Shown here: in pieces, positions 1 to 3,865 of the stretch | How the letters are laid out: each line of letters begins with the position of its first letter | Numbering within the stretch: position 1 is the stretch's first letter | Made by a program: the position numbers and the translations under genes | NCBI GenBank assembly: GCA_022701925.1 | Contig: JAKONM010000066.1 | Coordinates: 1 to 6,622 of the forward strand | Length of the DNA stretch: 6,622 bases | Source of the DNA: Microbacteriaceae bacterium | GTDB lineage: Bacteria > Actinomycetota > Actinomycetes > Actinomycetales > Microbacteriaceae | Direction: 5' to 3' | The notes under the pieces: generated by a model | What the model saw: only the letters and a program-made list of their open reading frames with translations | The model's database searches: none | What the model was told of the DNA's origin: nothing

Positions 1-561
1 CCGCTGGCGAACTACTCCCGCCTGATGTCCGCGGTGCGCACGATGGTGGCGCCGCAGCCGGAGGGCCTCGGCATGAGCGCCCGCCACATCACCGTCTCGA
101 CGGTCGGCCTGGTGCCCGCGATCCACAAGCTGGCCGCGGAGAAGATCCCGGTCACCTTCGCCCTGTCCCTGCACGCGCCGGACGACCAGCTGCGCGACGA
201 GCTGATCCCGGTCAACTCGCGCTGGAAGGTGGACGAGGCGCTGGACGCCGCGCGCGCCTACTTCGAGGCGACGGGCCGTCGCGTGTCGATCGAGTACGCC
301 CTGATCAAGGACATGAACGACCACGGCTGGCGCGCGGACCTGCTGGCGGAGAAGCTGAACGCGCGCGGCCGCGGCTGGGTGCACGTGAACCCCATCCCGC
401 TGAACCCGACGCCGGGCTCGATCTGGACCGCCTCGGAGCCGCACGTGCAGCGCGAGTTCGTGCGCCGGCTCGAGGCGGCGGGGGTGCCGACGACGATCCG
501 CGACACCCGCGGCAAGGAGATCGACGGCGCCTGCGGGCAGCTGGCGGCGGCCGACGCCTGA
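1..561 (+). CDS. rlmN: RlmN, dual-specificity 23S rRNA (A2503-C2)/tRNA (A37-C2) methyltransferase, C-terminal part
   Basis: Radical-SAM enzyme that methylates C2 of A2503 in 23S rRNA (and A37 of some tRNAs in characterised members). The window opens in frame inside the gene, so 186 residues are visible. The N-terminal accessory domain and the CxxxC iron-sulfur motif lie upstream. Visible family signatures are the stretch around residues 25-60 (ARHITVSTVGLVP, then FALSLHAP), the IEYALIKDMND segment near 97-107, the NPIPLNPTPG loop near 130-139, and the terminal RDTRGKEIDGACGQL. Cys178 of the fragment (codon 532-534) is the conserved cysteine that carries the transient methyl group (Cys355 in E. 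coli). The C-terminus is complete and ends four to five residues after the usual GQLA. The start lies outside the window. No neighbour appears to share its function. Confidence 0.97.
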   Translation, partial: PLANYSRLMSAVRTMVAPQPEGLGMSARHITVSTVGLVPAIHKLAAEKIPVTFALSLHAPDDQLRDELIPVNSRWKVDEALDAARAYFEATGRRVSIEYALIKDMNDHGWRADLLAEKLNARGRGWVHVNPIPLNPTPGSIWTASEPHVQREFVRRLEAAGVPTTIRDTRGKEIDGACGQLAAADA

Positions 562-566
562 CGCAC

Positions 567-703
567 CGGTCGGTGTGCGGGCAGGTCCGGCGACCTGAGG
601 CCCGCCAGGGCACCGACCGATGGGCCGTGGTGCCCCCCGAAGTGGGAGGCGGGTCGCTGGCGTGTGCCCCGGACGGGCGGGAGCACCCTCTCCACCACCG
701 TCC
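567..703 (+). promoter_or_regulatory. Densely folded spacer/leader between rlmN and the Cys/His-rich micro-ORF
   Basis: Three consecutive hairpins can be drawn by hand. H1: CGGTCGGTG (567-575) pairs perfectly with CACCGACCG (611-619), then GCGGGC (577-582) with GCCCGC (600-605), then AGGTC (583-587) with GACCT (592-596) around a CGGC tetraloop. H2: 632-638 with 644-650, six pairs and one mismatch, pentaloop GAAGT. H3: GGACGG (671-676) with CCGTCC (698-703), enclosing GGAG (680-683) and CTCC (690-693). A purine-rich ribosome site follows at 714-724. H1 begins six bases after the rlmN stop, so it may simply be the rlmN terminator, although no T-tract follows it. H2 and H3 lie between it and the micro-ORF and could act as its leader. 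I recognise no known riboswitch class. Confidence 0.4.
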
Positions 704-731
704 ACCGATGCACGGAAGGAAGAGCCCCCCA

Positions 732-830
732 ATGTGCTCCTGCCGCCACTCCCACCACTGCCCGCCGCCCTGCTCCTGCGACAGCGCGTGCGACGCCTGC
801 GACCACGCCGCGCTGCCGATGGCGGCCTGA
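732..830 (+). CDS. Cys/His-rich 32-aa micro-protein, putative metal-binding peptide
   Basis: Function unknown. The predicted peptide has 7 Cys (positions 2, 4, 10, 14, 16, 20, 23) and 4 His (6, 8, 9, 25) in 32 residues. It runs MCSCRHSHHC at the start, then PPPCSC, then CDACDH near residues 20-25. This resembles a miniature metal ligand cluster, or a cysteine-sensing leader peptide. Every codon visible after the start ends in G or C, except in-frame ATG codons, which also end in G. ATG 732 is preceded by GGAAGGAAGAG (714-724) with a 7-nt gap, a good Shine-Dalgarno for this start. An in-frame ATG at 708 has no such site. The gene lies downstream of the folded spacer and upstream of a candidate terminator hairpin (855-878). 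No partner gene follows on the same strand within 300 bp. High GC makes chance ORFs common, so translation is unproven. The alternative is a spurious ORF. Confidence 0.45.
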   Translation: MCSCRHSHHCPPPCSCDSACDACDHAALPMAA

Positions 831-854
831 CCCTCCCGCTTCCGAGCGGCGTCG

Positions 855-878
855 CGCGCGGTCCGGTGCCGCCGCGCG
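855..878. terminator. Candidate GC-rich hairpin terminator between convergent small genes
   Basis: CGCGCGG (855-861) pairs perfectly with CCGCGCG (872-878) across a 10-nt loop that can add two more pairs. It lies 24 nt after the micro-ORF stop and 25 nt before the end of the minus-strand membrane peptide gene, where a shared bidirectional terminator would sit. No T-tract flanks it on either strand, so it is not a canonical intrinsic terminator. In this GC range a 7-bp stem may also arise by chance. Confidence 0.3.
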
Positions 879-903
879 GAGTGCAGGTTCGGACGAGCCC
901 GGA

Positions 904-1050
904 TCAGCGCAGCGCCGCGCGCTCCACGCGCAGGCGCCACACGACGCCCTCGCCGATCTCGACCAGCCGGAACGCGGCGTAGGGCAGCAGCGCGATCAGC
1001 ACGAACCCGGCCAGCGTCAGCGCCAGCATGGCGACGTCGGGTCCGGTCAT
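904..1050 (-). CDS. Small single-span membrane protein, 48 aa, unknown function
   Basis: Not a family I recognise. Reading the minus strand from ATG (complement of 1048-1050) gives 48 residues ending at TGA (904-906). Residues about 6-27 form one continuous hydrophobic segment (VAMLALTLAGFVLIALLPYA). An amphipathic, basic C-terminal tail ending RVERAALR follows. This layout suggests a single helix with a cytoplasmic positively charged end. GGGGTGA sits about 10 nt upstream of the ATG, an acceptable ribosome site. A second in-frame Met (residue 8) would still keep the helix. The gene converges on the Cys/His-rich micro-ORF and diverges from the zinc-ribbon gene. Its length is below most gene-finder thresholds. 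The helix and ribosome site support it, but no homologue is claimed. Confidence 0.5.
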   Translation of the reverse strand: MTGPDVAMLALTLAGFVLIALLPYAAFRLVEIGEGVVWRLRVERAALR

Positions 1051-1142
1051 GCGGGAATGATCACCCCGCCGGGCCGCGGCGTCGATACCCGAGTGCGAGG
1101 GACGTGCACCGGCTGTCGGAGGTGCGGCCCACCATCCGTCCC

Positions 1143-1289
1143 ATGCGATGCCCGAACTGCGGCGGAGCGCGGATCGTGCTGGCCGCGGCTCCCGGCGAGG
1201 CGCCGTCCGGCACGTGCGTCTGCCTGGGGTGCGCCTTCCTGTGGAACGAGCCCGACCGACGCGACGCGTCGCCCGTGCGGCGGGGGTGA
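1143..1289 (+). CDS. Zinc-ribbon mini-protein, 48 aa
   Basis: A compact treble-clef or zinc-ribbon-like protein. From ATG 1143 it has C3-x2-C6 (MRCPNCGG) and, 20 residues later, C27-x2-C30 within GTCVCLGC, with an extra Cys25. This is the usual two-knuckle spacing of a rubredoxin-like zinc ribbon. The tail after Trp34 is short and charged. The ligands imply one bound zinc and perhaps a role as a nucleic-acid or protein adaptor, but no specific function can be given. The start is uncertain. GTG 1104 and GTG 1122 are in frame upstream. GGAGGTG (1118-1124) is a perfect-looking ribosome site but is 18 nt from ATG 1143. GAGGG is only 2 nt from GTG 1104. ATG 1143 is preferred because the zinc knuckle begins at once there. 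The stop lies 16 nt from the end of the convergent minus-strand gene. Confidence 0.6.
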   Translation: MRCPNCGGARIVLAAAPGEAPSGTCVCLGCAFLWNEPDRRDASPVRRG

Positions 1290-1305
1290 CCGTCGTCGTG
1301 CGCGG

Positions 1306-1626
1306 TCAGGTCCGGTCCGGGGGGCGGTGCCGTCCGCTGCCGCCGTGGGTCCTGCTGGCCTCGTCGTGCCGCGCCTCGTGCAGGGCGACGTACCACCGCC
1401 AGACCGCGACCGCGGCCTCGTCGCCGTCGCGGAAGTACCCGATCAGCTCCCGCCCCGCCGAGGTCGGCGCCCACGTGACCGCCCGGAAGGCGTGCCGGCC
1501 GCGGATCCGCACGCGGCGCACCACCGCCAGGGGCTCCGGCTGGCCGGGCACCTTCAGCAGCCACTCGACCGGCGACGCCAGTCGTCTCGGGTGCCACTCG
1601 ACCACGCCGTCAGCGTAGTAGTACAC
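1306..1626 (-). CDS. Hypothetical protein, 106 aa, Trp/Arg-rich, divergent from DUF1905 gene
   Basis: Family not recognised. Starting at GTG (complement of 1624-1626) the protein begins MYYYADGVVEWHPRRL and continues PVEWLLKVPGQPEPL (about residues 19-33). A patterned alpha/beta region follows: VVRRVRIRG, then FRAVTWAP near 47-54, ELIGYFRDGDEAAVAVWRWYVALHEA near 60-85, and a disordered His/Arg/Gly-rich tail. The regular hydrophobic spacing and Trp placement look like a genuine small folded domain, possibly nucleic-acid binding given the basic strands; that is inference. No clear Shine-Dalgarno precedes the GTG. CAGGTT lies 8 nt upstream of it and could serve as a -10 for a leaderless message. 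A LexA-like operator (1619-1634) overlaps the start codon, so if that site is real this gene is a candidate SOS target. Confidence 0.62.
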   Translation of the reverse strand: MYYYADGVVEWHPRRLASPVEWLLKVPGQPEPLAVVRRVRIRGRHAFRAVTWAPTSAGRELIGYFRDGDEAAVAVWRWYVALHEARHDEASRTHGGSGRHRPPDRT

Positions 1627-1634
1627 ATGTTCGA
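1619..1634. promoter_or_regulatory. Putative LexA/SOS box in the divergent spacer
   Basis: On the minus strand the site reads TCGAACATGTGTACTA. The actinobacterial SOS consensus is TCGAACNNNNGTTCGA, with a common preference for RNNT in the middle. The first half-site is perfect and the second matches at 4 of 6 positions. The central ATGT also fits the RNNT preference. It overlaps the GTG start of the minus-strand hypothetical gene and lies 36 bp before ATG 1671 of the DUF1905 gene, so it could repress either or both. The consensus is established knowledge. Function at this site is inferred from one imperfect match. Confidence 0.42.
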
Positions 1635-1670
1635 AACCTGTGGAGAGCGGGCCGTGCCAGGATGCCCTGC

Positions 1671-2108
1671 ATGACGGTCGAGTACGACGCGGAGATGCAC
1701 CTGATGGGCCGCAACACGGGCGTCCCGGTGCCGCCCGACGTGCTGGAGCAGTTGGGCGGGGGCAAGCGGCCGGCCGTCGTGGCGGTGGTGAACGGCTACC
1801 GCTTCACCAGCAGCGTCGGCGCGATGGGCGGGCAGGCCCTGATCCCCTTCTCCGCGGCGCATCGGGCGGCCAGCGGGCTCGCCGGCGGGGACGCGCTGCG
1901 GGTCGAGCTGGCGCTGGACGAGTCGCCCCGCGACACCCCGGTGCCCGACGACCTGGCGGCGGCGCTCGAGTCGGCCGGTGCGACGCCGGCCTTCCAGGCC
2001 CTCGCCCCGAGCCGCCGCAAGGCGCACGTCGTGGCCGTCGAGGGTGCCAAGGCGCCCGAGACCCGGCAGCGCCGCATCGACGCCGTGGTGGCCGCCTGCT
2101 CCTCCTGA
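1671..2108 (+). CDS. DUF1905 / YdeI-OmpD-associated family protein, 145 aa
   Basis: Two-part small cytoplasmic protein of the DUF1905 plus YdeI/OmpD-associated type. Residues about 3-80 form the DUF1905 beta-barrel-like domain, with hallmarks GRNTGVPVPPDVLEQLGGGKRP, VNGYRFTSSVGAMGG and a GGDALRVELALDESPR strand. Residues about 95-145 are the YdeI-type helical tail (AFQALAPSRRKAH, then EGAKAPETRQRRIDAVV). The biochemical role is unknown. Some relatives are annotated as bacteriocin-protection proteins on thin evidence. ATG 1671 was chosen over ATG 1662 because AGGA sits 8 nt upstream and the domain starts at once. CAGGAT (1658-1663) could also be a -10 giving a nearly leaderless message. A LexA-like box lies just upstream. 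The next gene follows 24 bp later on the same strand, so the two may be co-transcribed. Confidence 0.9.
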   Translation: MTVEYDAEMHLMGRNTGVPVPPDVLEQLGGGKRPAVVAVVNGYRFTSSVGAMGGQALIPFSAAHRAASGLAGGDALRVELALDESPRDTPVPDDLAAALESAGATPAFQALAPSRRKAHVVAVEGAKAPETRQRRIDAVVAACSS

Positions 2109-2132
2109 GCCGGGGTGCGTAGGGTGCGGCCG

Positions 2133-2423
2133 GTGAGCGGACGCGTGCTGCAGCCCCAGGCCCACGACGACGGCACCGTGACGGTGACCGCCGCCATCCG
2201 GGTGCGGGTGCTCGACCCGCTGGATCTGCGCACCCGGGTGTCGCAGCCGCACGAGAACGAGGACGGCGAGCTGTTCGCCGGGGCCGAGGGGGACGACGAG
2301 TCCCTGGCCCGGGCGGTCTCGATCGTCATCGACGCCGCGAGGTTCGACGTGCTCGGCATCGAGCTGATCCACAACCAGGTGTCGGCGCCCGGAGCGACGG
2401 CGTTCCACCCCCACTTCCCGTGA
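2133..2423 (+). CDS. Hypothetical acidic protein, 96 aa
   Basis: Family not recognised. The 96-residue product is acidic, with alternating beta strands (GTVTVTAAIRVRVLDPLDL, residues about 14-32), an acidic loop (ENEDGELFAGAEGDDES, about 41-57), and a helix-strand ending in the conserved-looking FDVLGIELIHNQVSAPGATAFHPHFP region, split over residues 71-96. No signal peptide or membrane segment is visible. GTG 2133 is preferred: AGGG (2121-2124) lies 8 nt upstream. In-frame GTG codons at 2115 and 2124 would add a basic stub. It follows the DUF1905 gene by 24 bp on the same strand, so co-transcription is likely. Its stop opens the 314-bp gene-free region. Confidence 0.72.
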   Translation: MSGRVLQPQAHDDGTVTVTAAIRVRVLDPLDLRTRVSQPHENEDGELFAGAEGDDESLARAVSIVIDAARFDVLGIELIHNQVSAPGATAFHPHFP

Positions 2424-2468
2424 GAGCCCGCTGCAGGGCCTGAATCCGCGCAGAACGGCCGATTACCG

Positions 2469-2483
2469 CAGCAAGGGTTGCTG
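2469..2483. promoter_or_regulatory. Perfect 15-bp dyad CAGCAAgggTTGCTG, possible operator
   Basis: Six-base perfect inverted repeat with a 3-base centre in the gene-free region between the acidic hypothetical gene and the AAR-like operon. Its centre sits on a locally lower-GC patch (GATTACC just before it), unusual in this window and typical of regulator sites. It lies about 260 bp before the operon start, far for a simple repressor site unless transcription starts well upstream. As RNA it would be a tight 3-nt-loop hairpin and could follow the upstream gene's message. Function is not established. Confidence 0.3.
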
Positions 2484-2528
2484 ACCAGGACTTTCGCGAC
2501 CCCGCCGCCGGGGGGTCGGCGACCAGGA
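2483..2528 (+). repeat. Direct repeat GACCAGGA, two copies 38 bp apart
   Basis: GACCAGGA occurs at 2483-2490 and again at 2521-2528. The bases just before each copy are also partly alike (GCT and GGC). Between the copies lies a 7-bp hairpin, CGACCCC (2497-2503) with GGGGTCG (2512-2518). Spacing of 38 bp is close to, but not exactly, an integral number of helical turns. The repeat may be paired binding sites or coincidence. Confidence 0.25.
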
Positions 2529-2566
2529 GCGGCGATCCGTGCGATTGGGGCTTGCGGCGGGGTGTC

Positions 2567-2663
2567 CGCCCCCCGATATGGTGACGCCTGTCGCCGCCCC
2601 CCACAACGGGAGTCACCCGCAAGGGGGGATCGGAGACGCTTCGAAGCCGGACATCGGGGGGCG
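2567..2663 (+). promoter_or_regulatory. Candidate structured 5' leader (multi-hairpin RNA) of the AAR-like/NDH-2-like operon
   Basis: A perfect 11-bp closing stem, CGCCCCCCGAT (2567-2577) with ATCGGGGGGCG (2653-2663), encloses further hairpins. Hairpin one pairs 2580-2585 with 2590-2595 (one GU) around a GCCT loop. Hairpin two pairs the C6 tract 2597-2602 with the G6 tract 2623-2628, and inside it CGGG (2607-2610) with CCCG (2616-2619) around AGTCA. Hairpin three is the palindrome GCTTCGAAGC (2638-2647). The C6 and G6 tracts (C-C-G-G order) could also swap partners, giving mutually exclusive folds. It ends 74 nt before the GTG 2738 start. An alternative ATG at 2669 has the G6 tract of the closing stem 7 nt upstream, which would place a ribosome site inside the stem. 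I cannot match it to a known riboswitch class. Confidence 0.4.
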
Positions 2664-2737
2664 TCCGCATGCGCCTTCAGCGCGCGCTCCCACCGGTCAG
2701 CCCCGCTCCTCCCGCACCCCACCTCCGGAGTCGTCCT

Positions 2738-3865
2738 GTGGCCACCGCCATGCCTGCGCGCGCTCGCTTCGCGTTCCTGATCCACCCCCGCACCGACGTG
2801 TCGGCCGACCTGGCCGTCGTGAACCCGCTGCTCGGGCTCGTGCCCACGGGGGTCGTCGAGAAGGCCATGGCACGACTGCCGCTGCGGCCCTGGGTCCACG
2901 GTTCGATCGAGGCCGCCGACCGCCCGGGGGAGCCCTTCGGCGAGATCATCGGCGTGCCGCTGAGCCCCCGCCTGCTGCTCGGCCCCGATCGCGCCCTGGT
3001 GCAGCGGCAGGTCGACGCGGCGGTCGACGTCGCGGTCGCGAGGGGGGCGACGCTCGTGGGGCTGGGCTCGCTGACCGCGCCGGTGACGGCCGGGGGAGCG
3101 AAGCTGCGCCGCCGCACCGACGTCGGCGTGACCAACGGCAACGCCTTCACCGCCGCGATCACGGTCGAGGCGGTCGAGCGCGTGGTCGGCGTGCTGCCGT
3201 CTCGGCCGGTCATCGCCCTGGTCGGCGCGAACGGGTCGGTGGGCACGGCCGTGGCGCGGTCGATCGCCCGCGCGGGCCTGGCCGGCGACCTGCTGCTGGT
3301 CGGACGGACCCCCAGCAGCCTGGCGGCCCTGGCGGGGGACATCGGCGGGCGCTGGTCGATCGACATGGCCGACTGCCGCTCGGCGGACCTGGTGGTGCTG
3401 ATGACCTCGGCCGCGGACGCGGTGCTGGGCGGCGAGCACTTGAAGGCGGGCGCGATCGTCATCGACGACACGCAGCCGCGGAACACGCAGCCCGACCTCG
3501 TCGAGCGCCGGCCCGACGTGCTGATCATCGACGGCGGCGTGGTGAGCACCCCGGGCCTGCGGCGCCGGGGCCGCTACCTGGGCGTGCCCGACGAGCAGTC
3601 GTTCGCCTGCCTGGCCGAGACCGCGCTGCTGGCGCTCGACGGGCAGCAGGGGCACGGCACCATCGGCAGGCCGTCGCTCGAGCAGGTCGACCGGGTGCGC
3701 CGACTCGCCGCGCAGCACGCGCACCTGGGCTTCGGGCTCGCCGCGCCCACCTCCTTCGGGCATCCCGTGGCGGTGCCCGGATGGAACACCCCGGCCGTGC
3801 AGCCCGCGGTCCCGCAGGACCTCGCCGTCGCGCCGAAGGCCCTGGCGGAGGAGGCCTCCCGATGA
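2738..3865 (+). CDS. AAR-like NAD(P)-dependent fatty acyl-ACP/acyl-CoA reductase homologue, 375 aa
   Basis: Homologue of cyanobacterial long-chain acyl-ACP reductase, which reduces acyl-ACP or acyl-CoA to fatty aldehyde with NADPH through an acyl-Cys thioester. Matching landmarks: VGVTNGNAFTAA (129-140; AAR has TTGNTHTAY), the Rossmann loop LVGANGSVGT (161-170; AAR has CGATGDIGS), the IDGG strand (264-267), and SFACLAETALLALDG (288-302), whose Cys291 aligns with the catalytic Cys of AAR (FACFAEAILL). A GFGLA end near 331-335 resembles the AAR GFCPL. The family is usually about 340 aa; the extra length is at both ends, including a Pro/Ala-rich tail. GTG 2738 is chosen because GGAG (2727-2730) lies 7 nt upstream; ATG 2750 and ATG 2669 are alternatives. 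Its stop overlaps the next gene's start (ATGA), so translation is coupled. Substrate is inferred. A generic Rossmann dehydrogenase is the alternative. Confidence 0.78.
   Translation: MATAMPARARFAFLIHPRTDVSADLAVVNPLLGLVPTGVVEKAMARLPLRPWVHGSIEAADRPGEPFGEIIGVPLSPRLLLGPDRALVQRQVDAAVDVAVARGATLVGLGSLTAPVTAGGAKLRRRTDVGVTNGNAFTAAITVEAVERVVGVLPSRPVIALVGANGSVGTAVARSIARAGLAGDLLLVGRTPSSLAALAGDIGGRWSIDMADCRSADLVVLMTSAADAVLGGEHLKAGAIVIDDTQPRNTQPDLVERRPDVLIIDGGVVSTPGLRRRGRYLGVPDEQSFACLAETALLALDGQQGHGTIGRPSLEQVDRVRRLAAQHAHLGFGLAAPTSFGHPVAVPGWNTPAVQPAVPQDLAVAPKALAEEASR

Noticed and set aside
2552..2582. Promoter-like TTGCGG with TATGGT 19 bp downstream
   Set aside because: The spacer is long, the match is weak, and a start at about 2589 would remove the 5' strand of the closing stem. 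Not listed as a feature.
2424..2737. Known riboswitch classes (cobalamin, TPP, FMN, SAM-I/SAM-IV, c-di-GMP, c-di-AMP, ZTP, fluoride) as an explanation for the folded leader
   Set aside because: I could not find the conserved core bases of any of these in the spacer. A covariance-model search is still needed to exclude a divergent member.
1796..3763. 655-aa minus-strand open frame
   Set aside because: Composition is typical of an antisense shadow in GC-rich DNA, and it crosses three well-supported plus-strand genes and the structured spacer.
2539..3861. Plus-strand open frame upstream of and continuous with the flavoprotein gene, giving an apparent 873-aa fusion
   Set aside because: The extension is low-complexity Arg/Gly/Ala/Pro sequence read out of frame through the AAR-like gene. 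The real start is ATG 3862, with GGAGGAGG 7 nt upstream and the FAD loop directly after.
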